This document shows, in pieces, positions 1-9,013 of a stretch of DNA of 64,000 nucleotides (within the stretch, counting starts at the first letter, position 1; each line of letters begins with the position of its first letter). The stretch is from Melioribacter roseus P3M-2. Its GTDB lineage: Bacteria; Bacteroidota; Ignavibacteria; Ignavibacteriales; Melioribacteraceae. Made by a program: the position numbers and the translations under genes. The notes under the pieces were generated by a model. That model worked only from the letters and a program-made list of their open reading frames with translations, did not search any database and was not told where the DNA came from. Location of the stretch: NCBI RefSeq assembly GCF_000279145.1, contig NC_018178.1, positions 434,001 through 498,000 on the forward strand. Direction: 5' to 3'.

Positions 1-272
1 GCTAAATATACTTCCATGTTTTCATATTTGATTTTACCCGTCGAAATCGGAGTGGTTGCATACGTATCCGCTGTATTATTAACGGTACAACTTTCGGGCG
101 CAAGAATTAATTTATATGAATCCTGAACCGGATCGTCCGACAGCGGTTGCCTTCGTAAAACAAAAGCATTCTTAATTTTATCCCGTATTGATTTATATCC
201 GGGTTTGTTTTCGGGCAGAATTGCATAAATCCATTGCTTTTCGAGTGCGTCGATTTTTCTTTCAGAATTCAT
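1..272 (-). CDS. Hypothetical protein, partial (cut by window start)
   Basis: An open frame reads on the minus strand from an ATG at 272 to the window edge, giving about 90 residues that begin MNSERKIDALEKQWIYAI. It overlaps the end of the kdsC-like gene by 11 bases, so it is probably the next gene of the same operon. The visible part is charged, lacks a signal peptide and contains no motif I recognise. The C-terminus is outside the window, so family assignment is not possible here. Confidence 0.6.
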   Translation of the reverse strand, partial: MNSERKIDALEKQWIYAILPENKPGYKSIRDKIKNAFVLRRQPLSDDPVQDSYKLILAPESCTVNNTADTYATTPISTGKIKYENMEVYL

Positions 273-738
273 CTTTTCCGTCCAGATAATCCAAAATTTC
301 GATAAAAATATCTTCAGCATTACCGCCGTTTAGAATAAAGTCGACAACTCTTTTGACCTCTCTGCGCGCTGTGCGAGGAGCCGCCGATAGACCGCATAAA
401 TTCAACAGCGGTATGTCGAGTATGTCGTCGCCGACATAAAAAGTATTTTCACAATCGACATTCAATTTCTTAAACAACAGTTTAGCGGCCGATACTTTAT
501 CGATGCTACCGAAAGCCACATAACAATTTTCGATTTCGTTCAATTTTTCGACTAGTTCGTCTTTCTGTCTGGCGGTAATTACCGCCAAGAAAAGATTCCT
601 TCTTTTGAATTCCCTTGAGTATTTTGCGATCGTTTCAATCAGCTTTTCGGTATCGTCTTCATTGTGAATAAGAACGCCGTCGAGGTCAAACACAAACAGT
701 CTAATGTTGCTCAGTTTCTCTTTTATATTAATGTTCAC
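262..738 (-). CDS. kdsC: KdsC-like HAD phosphatase (Kdo-8-phosphate phosphatase candidate)
   Basis: A 158-residue HAD-superfamily protein, the usual size of KdsC, which removes phosphate from Kdo-8-phosphate. HAD motif I is FDLDGV (nucleophile D18, acid D20), motif II lies around ITAR, a lysine sits in the SIDKVSA segment and motif IV is GDDILD. The frame starts with GTG at 738, inside the end of kdsA (11-base overlap), which implies translational coupling. Direct linkage to kdsA and nearby kdsB supports the Kdo assignment. One oddity is that classical KdsC proteins continue motif I as GVLTDG while this one reads GVLIHN. The exact substrate is therefore inferred from context; another small sugar-phosphate phosphatase is possible. 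Confidence 0.8.
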   Translation of the reverse strand: MNINIKEKLSNIRLFVFDLDGVLIHNEDDTEKLIETIAKYSREFKRRNLFLAVITARQKDELVEKLNEIENCYVAFGSIDKVSAAKLLFKKLNVDCENTFYVGDDILDIPLLNLCGLSAAPRTARREVKRVVDFILNGGNAEDIFIEILDYLDGKDEF

Positions 739-1543
739 TTTTCACAATCTCGTCAATTTTCATAATCAGAGCGAGCAATTCTTCGAGTTCATTCAGCGGT
801 AACTGACTGCCCGCATCGCTCAAGGCTTTCGAAGGGTCGGGATGGACTTCAAGAAAGAGTCCGTCGATACCGACGGCCGCCGCGGCTTTCGCTAGAGTCT
901 TAATGAATCGTGGTTGACCGCCGCTTATTCCTCCCGCGCTCGGAATTTGAACGGCGTGCGTAGCGTCCATAATTACGGGATAGCCGGTTTCCTTCATAAT
1001 TTCGAGCCCTCTCATATCGACAACGAGATTATGATATCCGAAAGTAGTTCCTCTTTCCGTCAGTAATATTTTATTGTTGCCCGTCGATTCGATTTTCTCG
1101 ACTACAAACTTCATGTCTTCGGGCGCAAGGAACTGTCCTTTTTTTACGTTGACGGCTTTGCCGGTTTTACCGGCGGCTATCAATAATTCGGTTTGTCTGC
1201 AGAGGAAAGCGGGAATCTGAAGTACGTCTGCAACTTCTGCCGCTTTTTGAATTTCCCGTTCTGTGTGAACGTCGGTTAAAACGGGCAATTCGAAATCTTC
1301 TTTCACTTCCTTGAGTATTGCAAACGCTTCTTCTACCGGAAGTCCGGTAAAGGAATTGAGGCTTGTGCGGTTTGCTTTTTTATAACTCGATTTGAAAATG
1401 TAGGGGATGCCTAATCTCGAAGTAATCTTTTTTATTTCCTCCGCCGTACGAAATGTGATATCCCTGTTTTCGATAACGCAGGGTCCGGCTATAAGGACAA
1501 ACCTCCTGCCGTCTCCTATTTCTAAGTCATTAATTTTTACCAT
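728..1543 (-). CDS. kdsA: 3-deoxy-8-phosphooctulonate synthase (KdsA)
   Basis: Condenses phosphoenolpyruvate with arabinose 5-phosphate to Kdo-8-phosphate, the committed step of the Kdo sugar of lipopolysaccharide; cytoplasmic. The 271-residue length is typical. Family motifs appear in order: LIAGPCVIE near residue 18, the KANR segment, LQIPAFLCRQTELL, KKGQFLAPEDM, DATHAVQ, and SDAGSQLPL near the C-terminus. Cys22 in the GPC motif replaces the Asn of E. coli KdsA, and with the later His, Glu and Asp it matches the metal-dependent class. The ATG at 1543 lies 2 bases after the ruvB stop codon, so the gene is in one operon with ruvB upstream and the kdsC-like gene downstream. Confidence 0.95.
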   Translation of the reverse strand: MVKINDLEIGDGRRFVLIAGPCVIENRDITFRTAEEIKKITSRLGIPYIFKSSYKKANRTSLNSFTGLPVEEAFAILKEVKEDFELPVLTDVHTEREIQKAAEVADVLQIPAFLCRQTELLIAAGKTGKAVNVKKGQFLAPEDMKFVVEKIESTGNNKILLTERGTTFGYHNLVVDMRGLEIMKETGYPVIMDATHAVQIPSAGGISGGQPRFIKTLAKAAAAVGIDGLFLEVHPDPSKALSDAGSQLPLNELEELLALIMKIDEIVKSEH

Positions 1544-1545
1544 AC

Positions 1546-2574
1546 TTAAAATAAAGTTTGTTGATTGTTCTGAATTCCGCGTTTGCGATTAAAACGAGCG
1601 TATGCCAGGTCTGTGGCTTCTCTGCCGCGGGGAGTTCTTTGAATAAAACCCTGTTGAATTAAAAACGGTTCATAGACTTCTTCGATTGTGCCGGCGTCTT
1701 CGTTTACGGCAACAGCTATAGTATTCAAGCCGACGGGACCGCCGTTGAATTTTTCGATAATCGTAAGAATAATTTCCTTATCCATTTCGTCGAGACCGTC
1801 TTCGTCAACTTCGAGCGCAGTCAAAGCTTTGCGCGCAATATCGACGTCGATAATCTTTTTGTTTTCGTAATCGGCAAAGTCTCGAGTTCTTCGAAGAAGT
1901 CTGTTTGCAATTCTCGGAGTTCCTCTCGAACGTTTGGAAATTTCTTCGGCTGCGAGGTCTTCAATCTCGATATTCAACAACCGCGCCGAGCGGTTGATTA
2001 TTCTTTTGATAAGCGGGCTGTCGTAATAATCGAGACGGGCTTTGATGCCGAATCGGTCGCGCAAGGGGGCGGTCAAAAGACCGGCTCGCGTCGTGGCTCC
2101 GATGAGCGTATATTTGGGCAATTTTATCTGTACTGTTCTTGCATTCGGCCCGCTGTCTATCATAATGTCGAGTTTAAAATCTTCCATTGCCGAATAAAGG
2201 TACTCTTCGACCACCGGACTCAACCGATGGATCTCGTCGATGAATAAGACGGAATGTTCCTCCAGGTTGGTCAACAATCCGGCGAGGTCGCCCGGTTTTT
2301 CGAGAACGGGACCCGAAGTGACTTTTATCTTAACTCCCATTTCATTTGCAATTATATGAGCAAGAGTGGTTTTCCCCAATCCCGGCGGACCCGTAAGCAG
2401 CACATGATCCAAACTGTCGCCTCTCTTGAGAGCGGCTCCGATAAATACTTTAAGATTGTCCGTAATTTTACTCTGTCCGGTGAATTCATTAAAGGTTCTG
2501 GGACGCAGAGTCTGTTCAAGCCTTACATCGTCGCTACCGGCCGAGGGACTAAGATTTTCTGTTCTCTTCTTCAA
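1546..2574 (-). CDS. ruvB: Holliday junction branch-migration ATPase RuvB
   Basis: AAA+ motor that, with RuvA, drives branch migration of Holliday junctions. The 342 residues carry the N-terminal [12 protein letters not shown] segment, Walker A GPPGLGKT (62-69), Walker [10 protein letters not shown], the sensor segment GATTRAGLL with the following LRDRFGI, and a C-terminal winged-helix domain ending near the RTPRGR motif. The start is TTG: the only suitable codon before the conserved N-terminus is TTG at 2574, sharing four bases (TTGA) with the upstream stop codon and preceded by GAGGT about nine bases away. Its place between an acyltransferase-like gene and kdsA is an operon of convenience; ruvA and ruvC are not in the window. 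Confidence 0.96.
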   Translation of the reverse strand: MKKRTENLSPSAGSDDVRLEQTLRPRTFNEFTGQSKITDNLKVFIGAALKRGDSLDHVLLTGPPGLGKTTLAHIIANEMGVKIKVTSGPVLEKPGDLAGLLTNLEEHSVLFIDEIHRLSPVVEEYLYSAMEDFKLDIMIDSGPNARTVQIKLPKYTLIGATTRAGLLTAPLRDRFGIKARLDYYDSPLIKRIINRSARLLNIEIEDLAAEEISKRSRGTPRIANRLLRRTRDFADYENKKIIDVDIARKALTALEVDEDGLDEMDKEIILTIIEKFNGGPVGLNTIAVAVNEDAGTIEEVYEPFLIQQGFIQRTPRGREATDLAYARFNRKRGIQNNQQTLF

Positions 2575-3653
2575 CTTCCGGCTACCTCTTTTTTGAAGGT
2601 CAATTTATACTTTTCGATTCCCCACACCATAATAATCATAGCAACAATCATAACAATTGCGCAGCAAACAGACAAATAAAGGTTCATACTCTTTGCAAAG
2701 ATTGCGTTTAATCCAGGCACCCATGCGCTGCCGTAGAGAATTATTACATGTACGGCATAAACGACGAGCGTGTGCCGTCCGACCCATTTTATTATATCAG
2801 GTATAGTATCGAGTCTAAGCGCAATATACGACATAGCGCTGTTTAGCAATATTACGGAACCCAGCCGCATTGATATGAAATAATATGCGTTTTTTTGTTG
2901 ATCGTTCAACAGGTTGATATTACCCAAAATAGATGCGGCAATCAAAAGAACGACCCCTATTATCAACAAACTTTTGCTAAAGCGGGGCGATGTGAAAACA
3001 TTCGGATTTTTAGCCAGATAGCTGCCAAGAAGTGCGCCGCTGATTACATAACCCGCCCACGGAAAAAAGGGAAAAAGCGAACCGGTTTTATGATAAAAGT
3101 ATGCAGCCAGCGGAACCGGCACAATTTCCGTCCATTGAATTTTTTCGGTATAAGGATAGATAATAAAAAAGAAAAGTGCGGCGGATAAAAACATAATATA
3201 GCTGTTGACTTTAAGAATCTCGCTGAAGTATTCTAAAATCAATATGAATAACAGTCCGAATCCGATTAAGTGAAGCGCGTCCGAAGCGAAGAAAATATAC
3301 CATTGTTTTAACGACACATATTGAAAATCGACAAACGAGTGAGTGGGAAATCTCAGCATATAACCGATTACAACCAAAGTAATAAATCGTCTGAAACCTT
3401 TGTACACTCTCGGATTTTCCCAGAACGGCTTATTTTGAAGTTTAAGCAGATAAGTAAATACGACTCCGGAAGTGAACATAAAGATAGGCGCGGTAATGCC
3501 GCGTTTGATTAACCAGAGCTGATATAACCAGGAATCCGGATTCCTGAATTGGTCTGCCAGAAAAGTATCCGTCGTATGACCTTCCACCATCATCAAAACA
3601 GCCAATGCTCTCATCAGGTCGAGATATATTATTCTTCTCGGAGAATTATTCAT
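2571..3653 (-). CDS. Multi-pass membrane acyltransferase-like protein (DUF1624/HGSNAT-like)
   Basis: About 360 residues with roughly ten hydrophobic segments. The N-terminal signature reads [23 protein letters not shown]; the conserved D-x-x-R-x-x-A and the His after the first membrane helix are typical of DUF1624 and related heparan-alpha-glucosaminide acetyltransferase-like or acyltransferase-3-like proteins that modify sugars across the inner membrane. I chose the ATG at 3653 because it shares an ATGA overlap with the stop of the upstream gene; an in-frame ATG at 3674 would overlap that gene by 25 bases and has no better ribosome-binding site. The acceptor is unknown. Linkage to Kdo genes suggests, but does not prove, envelope glycan modification. 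Confidence 0.72.
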   Translation of the reverse strand: MNNSPRRIIYLDLMRALAVLMMVEGHTTDTFLADQFRNPDSWLYQLWLIKRGITAPIFMFTSGVVFTYLLKLQNKPFWENPRVYKGFRRFITLVVIGYMLRFPTHSFVDFQYVSLKQWYIFFASDALHLIGFGLLFILILEYFSEILKVNSYIMFLSAALFFFIIYPYTEKIQWTEIVPVPLAAYFYHKTGSLFPFFPWAGYVISGALLGSYLAKNPNVFTSPRFSKSLLIIGVVLLIAASILGNINLLNDQQKNAYYFISMRLGSVILLNSAMSYIALRLDTIPDIIKWVGRHTLVVYAVHVIILYGSAWVPGLNAIFAKSMNLYLSVCCAIVMIVAMIIMVWGIEKYKLTFKKEVAGS

Positions 3654-4054
3654 CGTCTGTTTTGTTCGACCCATTTTTTCAAAAAGTCGATAATTTCCGT
3701 AGTCGGAGCTCCGGGCGTAAAAAGTTCGCCGACGCCCATTTCCTTCAGTTTTACGAGGTCTTCGTCGGGGATTATACCGCCTCCGAAGAGCAGCACGTCG
3801 TTAAGATTTTTTTCTTTCATTAATTCGAGAATTCTCGGAAAAATAGTCATATGAGCGCCCGACAGTATGCTTATGCCGATAGCATCGACGTCTTCCTGCA
3901 AAGCGGCTTCCACAATCATCTCGGGCGTTTGTCTCAGTCCCGTATAAATTACTTCCATGCCGGCGTCTCTCAGAGCCGCCGCTACTACTTTCGCGCCTCT
4001 GTCGTGTCCGTCGAGACCCGCTTTGGCTACAAGTACTCTTATTCTGCGATCCAT
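3650..4054 (-). CDS. Stand-alone B12-binding domain, methylmalonyl-CoA mutase small-subunit type
   Basis: A 134-residue protein equal to the C-terminal cobalamin-binding domain of methylmalonyl-CoA mutase. The B12 signature D-x-H-x-x-G is present as DGHDRG (residues 15-20), followed by SILSGAH and GGGIIP and the end motif FTPG. In archaea and some bacteria this domain is a separate subunit that pairs with a catalytic large subunit to interconvert succinyl-CoA and methylmalonyl-CoA. No catalytic subunit lies in this window. AGGAAGG stands just before the ATG at 4054. The gene is 60 bases after kdsB and overlaps the acyltransferase-like gene by four bases, so it is transcribed with envelope genes. 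Confidence 0.85.
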   Translation of the reverse strand: MDRRIRVLVAKAGLDGHDRGAKVVAAALRDAGMEVIYTGLRQTPEMIVEAALQEDVDAIGISILSGAHMTIFPRILELMKEKNLNDVLLFGGGIIPDEDLVKLKEMGVGELFTPGAPTTEIIDFLKKWVEQNRR

Positions 4055-4114
4055 ACCTTCCTCTTAATTTTTTATATCACTAAAATAAAATGGTTTAAAG
4101 GAAAAGACAATTTG

Positions 4115-4876
4115 TCATCTGTGCGACTTAACGTACCTTTCGTAAAAACGGCGAGCTATTTCGAGGTCTTTTGGAGTGTCGACGGAAAGGCTGTCGTATT
4201 GAGTTAAAACCACTTTGATTTTTATTCCGTGCTCCAGCATTCTCAGTTGTTCAAGTTTTTCAATCCTTTCGAGGTCCGTTTGTTTCCACGACGTAAATTT
4301 AAGCAGCGTTTCTTTTCTGTAAACGTAGAGCCCGATATGTTTGTACATTTCGCCCGCCTCCACTCTTTCGAGATTCGTTCTGGCGTCTCTTACGTATGGA
4401 ATGGGCGAGCGTGAAAAATAGAGCGCAAAATTATTATAATCGAAAACCACTTTTACAACCGAAGGGGATTTCATTTCTTCTACGGTTGTAATCCTTCTGA
4501 TCAGAGTCGACACTTCCACGTTTTTATCGAAGAGTAAAGGTTCTACGGCTTCGTCGATCATTTTGCCTTTGATGAACGGTTCGTCGCCCTGAATGTTCAC
4601 GAATATAGAAGCGTTGGGCAAATGTTCGGCTACCAAGGCTATCCGGTCGGTGCCGGAATTAACTTCTTTCGGAGTCATATAAACTTCGGCGCCGAAATCT
4701 TTAACTACGCGATATACTTTATCGTCGTCGACCGCTATTACAACTTTATCTAAAAGCTTCGACTTTTTGGCGTTCATCCAGGTATGCTGAATCATCGGCA
4801 TGCCGCCGATATCAGCCAGGGGCTTGCCCATAAGTCTTGTAGAAGCGAAACGTGCGGGAATTACGCCGACAATCAT
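4115..4876 (-). CDS. kdsB: CMP-Kdo synthetase (3-deoxy-manno-octulosonate cytidylyltransferase)
   Basis: Activates Kdo with CTP to CMP-Kdo for transfer to lipid A. The 253-residue protein begins VIPARFASTRLMGKPL, the nucleotide-binding signature of the family, and continues with SGTDRIA, NIQGDEPFI and the YFSRSPIPYVR segment, all diagnostic of KdsB. Length is normal. It starts 11 bases after gatC ends and precedes the B12-binding gene. Together with kdsA and the kdsC-like gene downstream, three of the four Kdo pathway steps are encoded within 5 kb; an arabinose-5-phosphate isomerase (kdsD) is not present here. Confidence 0.95.
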   Translation of the reverse strand: MIVGVIPARFASTRLMGKPLADIGGMPMIQHTWMNAKKSKLLDKVVIAVDDDKVYRVVKDFGAEVYMTPKEVNSGTDRIALVAEHLPNASIFVNIQGDEPFIKGKMIDEAVEPLLFDKNVEVSTLIRRITTVEEMKSPSVVKVVFDYNNFALYFSRSPIPYVRDARTNLERVEAGEMYKHIGLYVYRKETLLKFTSWKQTDLERIEKLEQLRMLEHGIKIKVVLTQYDSLSVDTPKDLEIARRFYERYVKSHR

Positions 4877-4887
4877 ACCGGATATAA

Positions 4888-5178
4888 TTATTTATTAATT
4901 ACTTTTGGAACTTTAAAGAACTCCTCGTCTTTGGCGGGAGCGTTTTTCAGGGCGTCTGCGCGGTCGAGCGAAGGAATCAACCGGTCTTCTCTGAACACAT
5001 TTATATTTTCTATAGGGTGCGACAACGGATCAACGTCTTCTGTGTTCAATTCGTTGAGTTTATCCATATAATTAAGTATTTCATTCAACTCTTCGGTATA
5101 TTTTATTACTTCTTCTTCTTTAAATCTCAGGCGAGCAAGTTTGGCGATATATTCCACGTCCTTTTTTGTAACCGACAT
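4888..5178 (-). CDS. gatC: Aspartyl/glutamyl-tRNA amidotransferase subunit C
   Basis: A 96-residue protein with the GatC signature: VEYIAKLARLRF at the N-terminus, a central helix (ELNEILNYMDKLNELNTEDVDPLSHP) and a C-terminal FKVPKVI segment. GatC stabilises the GatA-GatB complex that converts Glu-tRNA(Gln) or Asp-tRNA(Asn) to the amidated form. I start at the ATG at 5178, preceded by GGGAGAA; an upstream in-frame ATG at 5238 would run into the neighbouring gene and adds 20 residues foreign to the family. gatA and gatB are not in the window, so the complex is encoded at split loci. Confidence 0.92.
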   Translation of the reverse strand: MSVTKKDVEYIAKLARLRFKEEEVIKYTEELNEILNYMDKLNELNTEDVDPLSHPIENINVFREDRLIPSLDRADALKNAPAKDEEFFKVPKVINK

Positions 5179-5194
5179 AAATTTTTCTCCCGTA

Positions 5195-6454
5195 TTATTT
5201 GGAATAAAATCCTCTGCTGTTGAATGTTCCCAGCACAAAAGAACCGTCTCCGTTATACGAATTGTTTTTTATCCTTACCATTAAAGTATGAATTTTATCC
5301 CCTCTTTTGGGACTTTTATACGAAATAAGGTAAAAACTGTTTGCAAATTTATCCACTTCCGACTTTATTTGCTCGAATTTGGAATTTAATTCCGACACTC
5401 GCGATATCGGATAATAACCCGCAGTTCCGATTGAATTTAAAACAGCCGGTTGAATTTCCTGTCCGAGTCCCACCGCAAAAACAATTTTATTATAAACCGA
5501 ATTGACGGCTTCGCTTAAAGAATGCGAACCCTGAGTGTCTCTGCCGTCTGTAAAAAGAATCATAAAACTTTGAATGACGCTATCCGCCGTAAATACATCT
5601 TTAAGTAATGATGCGCCTTCGATTACGGCGCCGTATAAATCGGTCGACGAATATCCCGTTTGATACCGCTGAATGCTTCTCAGAAGCGAATCGGTGTCGC
5701 TTGTATAATTTGCAAGCTTTTCTGTTTGTTCGGAAAATTGTAAAATGGCTATTTCCTGCTCGGCATACTTATTCGAAATAAATTCGGAAGCGGCTCTTCT
5801 TACCTCGTCGATATTATCTTTCAGACTCGTGCTATTGTCCAGAAGCAAAACCGTTCGCAATTTATAATTGATTCCCTCCTTTTTAATTACTGACAGCTGA
5901 GATTCAGACGGCGAAAGCGGCTCGCCGTCTTCGAACACTTCGAAATCGGACGGCTGCAAATCGGTAACTCCCTTGCCGGCGAGGTCGAGCGCCTGCAGCA
6001 ATATGCGAACGTCGCTGGGCTCGGCAGTCTCTATTTTATACAGCTTCAAAACGTAGCCGGCGGCTGTGTTCTGACCGGCTGCAGTCGTAGTAAAACTCCA
6101 TATCGGTCCGGCAATTTTGGAACCGTCGTTGAAGTATGCAATTACCTGCCAGTAATATGTAGTAGAAGGTTTGAGATTTGTCAAAAGATAAGAAGGTTCG
6201 CTCAAACTGTCCGCGTAAATTATATTCGGCGGATATGATTCTCCGAAATATAAATCGTATCTGACGGCCGCCTCCGCCTGCCATTTCAAAGCGACAACGG
6301 TCGACACGCCGGTTATGTTGTTTTCCGGGCTTGGCGAATGCGGCGCATTTGCATCGTCAATGGAAGGTTCGGTTCCGGCTTCCTTGTCGAACTGGCAGCC
6401 GGACATGAACGCTAGCGCAATTATCAAACAATATCTGGTTATTTGCTTAATCAA
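5195..6454 (-). CDS. Lipoprotein with fibronectin type III and von Willebrand A domains
   Basis: A 419-residue exported protein. The start is TTG at 6454: there is an in-frame stop a few codons upstream and no ATG before the signal sequence. The N-terminus is a lipoprotein signal ending in FMSGC (Cys20). Residues of about 45-130 form a fibronectin type III-like domain (LKWQAEA, LKPSTTYYWQV). A VWA domain follows a DFEVFEDGE segment, with a MIDAS-like DNSTS and a later TDGRDTQG, so metal-dependent ligand binding at the cell surface or periplasm is likely. It lies 16 bases upstream of gatC. The function is unknown; VWA suggests adhesion or complex assembly rather than catalysis. Confidence 0.75.
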   Translation of the reverse strand: MIKQITRYCLIIALAFMSGCQFDKEAGTEPSIDDANAPHSPSPENNITGVSTVVALKWQAEAAVRYDLYFGESYPPNIIYADSLSEPSYLLTNLKPSTTYYWQVIAYFNDGSKIAGPIWSFTTTAAGQNTAAGYVLKLYKIETAEPSDVRILLQALDLAGKGVTDLQPSDFEVFEDGEPLSPSESQLSVIKKEGINYKLRTVLLLDNSTSLKDNIDEVRRAASEFISNKYAEQEIAILQFSEQTEKLANYTSDTDSLLRSIQRYQTGYSSTDLYGAVIEGASLLKDVFTADSVIQSFMILFTDGRDTQGSHSLSEAVNSVYNKIVFAVGLGQEIQPAVLNSIGTAGYYPISRVSELNSKFEQIKSEVDKFANSFYLISYKSPKRGDKIHTLMVRIKNNSYNGDGSFVLGTFNSRGFYSK

Positions 6455-6529
6455 CTTTATAGATACATTTTATGCAATTCAAATATAATCAGAATGACGG
6501 AAAGAATCGGCATTTTTATAGAGCTCCGC

Positions 6530-7150
6530 TCAATTCAATTCCATCTCGACGGATTCGTCTGAATTGCGCGTAATGAGATACTCTATGTATTTACTTGTGT
6601 AATTATCCTGTATATCTTTTTCTCCGATCAAATCCGCCCTTATCTGAACGGTCAATCTGCCCAAAGCCTTAGCTAGTTCTTCGTAATTATCGCTGATATC
6701 TCGGTCGCGGGTACACTCCGTAATAACCTGGAGGAAACGATAATATTCTTCCAGAACGGGCGGAGCAGCCACAATTGCAAGTCTGTGAGTCAAAAACTGA
6801 AGCTTTATTAGCTCTTCGGATGAAATATTATCGGTCAAAGACATTTCTTCCAGTAAATCGATCAATGTTTCGTACACCTTTGTCTTCAGTTCCAGAAATT
6901 TAATGCTTTGCTCTTTTTTGATCTCAACGGCGGTCTGTTGATTCAACAAAGCAGCCGTAATCAACACAGTTGCCACTGTTCCCAACACAATTAATGTTAT
7001 CTCCTGGGCAAAAGGTACGCTGTCGGATATTTTGTAGGTATATCGGAAATAAAAATAACCGCCGATTAACGTTGCCGCGGTAAGCAAAAGAATAAATATT
7101 TGCCTGGATGATATTTTGTTCACTGATTCTCCATTGAAATGATTAATCAT
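6530..7150 (-). CDS. Small two-helix membrane protein of unknown function
   Basis: The reading frame gives 206 residues with two adjacent membrane segments (IFILLLTAATLIGGYFYF and ITLIVLGTVATVLITAALL) and then a roughly 130-residue, helix-rich, charged cytoplasmic or periplasmic tail. I recognise no family. Two starts compete: ATG at 7150, without a clear ribosome-binding site, and GTG at 7123, which has TGGAG five bases upstream and may be the true start (197 residues). It is the last gene of the long minus-strand Bat operon, 13 bases after the M48 peptidase, which is the only hint to its role. Confidence 0.65.
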   Translation of the reverse strand: MINHFNGESVNKISSRQIFILLLTAATLIGGYFYFRYTYKISDSVPFAQEITLIVLGTVATVLITAALLNQQTAVEIKKEQSIKFLELKTKVYETLIDLLEEMSLTDNISSEELIKLQFLTHRLAIVAAPPVLEEYYRFLQVITECTRDRDISDNYEELAKALGRLTVQIRADLIGEKDIQDNYTSKYIEYLITRNSDESVEMELN

Positions 7151-7163
7151 GAATACAAAGTTG

Positions 7164-8261
7164 TTATAATTTTTCTATATAGCCAATTCTTTTTTTTAAT
7201 GAAGGATGACTGTAAAAGAACCACTCGACCAACGGATGAGGATCTTTATCGGCAAGATTTTGTTCGGATAAAGAAACGAGCGTATTGATAAAGTCCTCTT
7301 TATACCCGGTCGTTTCCACAGCGTATTCGTCCGCTTCATATTCGAATTTTCTCGATATGTAGTTCGTCAGCGGCGTAAACACAATCATAATAAATCCCAA
7401 ACATATTAATAGCAACGGAAGAGCGGCAATCCTGTAAATATTGTCGTAGCCGAACCAGACGACGGCATTCGCATAAAGTTCCGCCGCCAAGTAGAAACTC
7501 AAAAAACTGAAGACCGTACCGATAATAATATTTTTAATAATATGTTTTTTCCTGTAATGTCCGAGTTCGTGTGCAATTACCGTTATTATTTGCTCCGGCG
7601 TATAATTATCGAGCAACGTATCGGCCAGCAGAATTCTTTTTGTTTTGCCTAAACCTGTAAATGCCGCGTTGGCTTTTCTGGTATTCTTACTCATATTGAA
7701 TTTCACGACGCTTTCGACTTTCAGTCCCGCTTTATCAAACAGTTCTTTAATTTTATTTTTTATCCGGTCATTTTCGAGAGGCGTAATTTTGTAGAAAAGC
7801 GGCATGATAACTTGAGGTAGAATCCTGGCTAACAGCGTCGAGAACAGGAAAGTTACAAAGCCGAATGGCAACCACCATAAATTGCCGAACTTTTTTAGCG
7901 TCCAATAGAAAATTAAAATAAGAGGTATGCCAATAGCGCCGCTTACAGCCAGGCTCTTCAGCCTTTCCTTTATCCACATTGTAATATTTTGATTCGACAA
8001 TCCGTACTTATGTTCAAGCAGATAATCCTCGTAAAAATCGACGGGCAGCAGAAGCGAATTTATTATTAAGCCGAAGAAGACGACAAATAAAATCAGCGCA
8101 ACATAATCGTTACCGTTAAAAGACAGCGCTAATCGCTCCAGGCGATCGCTCAATCCTACGGCAACGAACATTATAAGCAGAGTAAACGACAGAACGGTAT
8201 TGGAAACGGCTAAGATTATTTTGATTCGGTTATATTCTTTCGATTTATCTTCCGATCTCAT
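7164..8261 (-). CDS. Ste24/HtpX-like M48 family membrane metallopeptidase
   Basis: A 365-residue zinc metallopeptidase with several membrane helices. The catalytic motif HELGH is at about residues 231-235 and the third zinc ligand is in EADEYAVE near residue 305, as in CAAX-protease Ste24 and HtpX. The large N-terminal membrane region and the LLPVDFYEDYLLEHKYGLSN segment resemble Ste24 (M48A) more than HtpX. In bacteria such enzymes act in membrane protein quality control; prenylated substrates are not expected. The ATG overlaps the end of batE by four bases (ATGA), so it is translationally coupled to the Bat operon, which suggests a joint envelope-stress role. Confidence 0.9.
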   Translation of the reverse strand: MRSEDKSKEYNRIKIILAVSNTVLSFTLLIMFVAVGLSDRLERLALSFNGNDYVALILFVVFFGLIINSLLLPVDFYEDYLLEHKYGLSNQNITMWIKERLKSLAVSGAIGIPLILIFYWTLKKFGNLWWLPFGFVTFLFSTLLARILPQVIMPLFYKITPLENDRIKNKIKELFDKAGLKVESVVKFNMSKNTRKANAAFTGLGKTKRILLADTLLDNYTPEQIITVIAHELGHYRKKHIIKNIIIGTVFSFLSFYLAAELYANAVVWFGYDNIYRIAALPLLLICLGFIMIVFTPLTNYISRKFEYEADEYAVETTGYKEDFINTLVSLSEQNLADKDPHPLVEWFFYSHPSLKKRIGYIEKL

Positions 8262-9013
8262 ATTTGTCCGACTGCGTTACTTTCAACCCATCCGACTTTA
8301 CCGTCGGGCAGTTTAATTTTAACCCAGTCGCCTACTTTATCGATAAGCTCCATCTTTAAGCCTTCGTGTACGACAAATGCATCGTTACTGCTTTCGTCGG
8401 GAGCCGCTTTAACGCTGTAGACACTTTCCACCAGAATTCCGTATTGCACGGTGAGCTCCCTGTTGTATCTAGTGTAAAGAATTATCGAAAGTACAATCAA
8501 CACGGGAAGGACAAACGAGGCGGTAAAGAAGGAGAGTTTCTGGATGTTAATCTTTCTCGACAGGAAATACCCTCCCAGACTTGCCATAAAGATCAAATAA
8601 ACCAGAATTACTATAACAGCCCATCCGTCGAGCGAAAGAGAAGTTACTATGGCGTCCCACCATTCCGCCAGAAAAATACGCGGAACTTCTTCCACTTTGT
8701 CAACGGTTCTTGCACGTGCAATCCGAAGATTATAAAGGAGGTCTTCGTCGCCGGGTTCAAGTTTCAAGCCTTTTTCGAAAAATAAAATTGCATAGCCGAT
8801 TTTACCCGATTTGAAATATGCGTTGCCGAGATTAAAATAAAGCGCGGGACTTTCGTATCCCGAATTGATAATTTCATTATAAAGTTCGATTGATTTATCA
8901 TAGCTCTGCTGCCTGTAATAGTCGTTGGCTTTTTTGAACAACTCTTCGGGAGATTGAGCCGATAAATTTAAACTCATTACCAAAATTAAAATCGCTGTCA
9001 ATCGCAGTTTCAT
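8258..9013 (-). CDS. batE: BatE-like protein: TPR plus bacterial SH3 domain
   Basis: A 251-residue protein with a signal peptide ending SAQ near residue 20, two or three TPR units (ALYFNLGNAYFKSGKIGYA is one core), two membrane helices around residues 130-180 and a C-terminal SH3b-like domain (VVHEGLKMELIDKVGDWVKI, then KVGWVESNAVG). This is the architecture called BatE in Bacteroides aerotolerance operons. TPR and SH3 parts would lie on the periplasmic side. The start overlaps batD by four bases (ATGA) and the end overlaps the M48 peptidase gene. Its biochemical role is unknown; a scaffold or cell-wall-binding function is the usual suggestion. Confidence 0.85.
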   Translation of the reverse strand: MKLRLTAILILVMSLNLSAQSPEELFKKANDYYRQQSYDKSIELYNEIINSGYESPALYFNLGNAYFKSGKIGYAILFFEKGLKLEPGDEDLLYNLRIARARTVDKVEEVPRIFLAEWWDAIVTSLSLDGWAVIVILVYLIFMASLGGYFLSRKINIQKLSFFTASFVLPVLIVLSIILYTRYNRELTVQYGILVESVYSVKAAPDESSNDAFVVHEGLKMELIDKVGDWVKIKLPDGKVGWVESNAVGQI

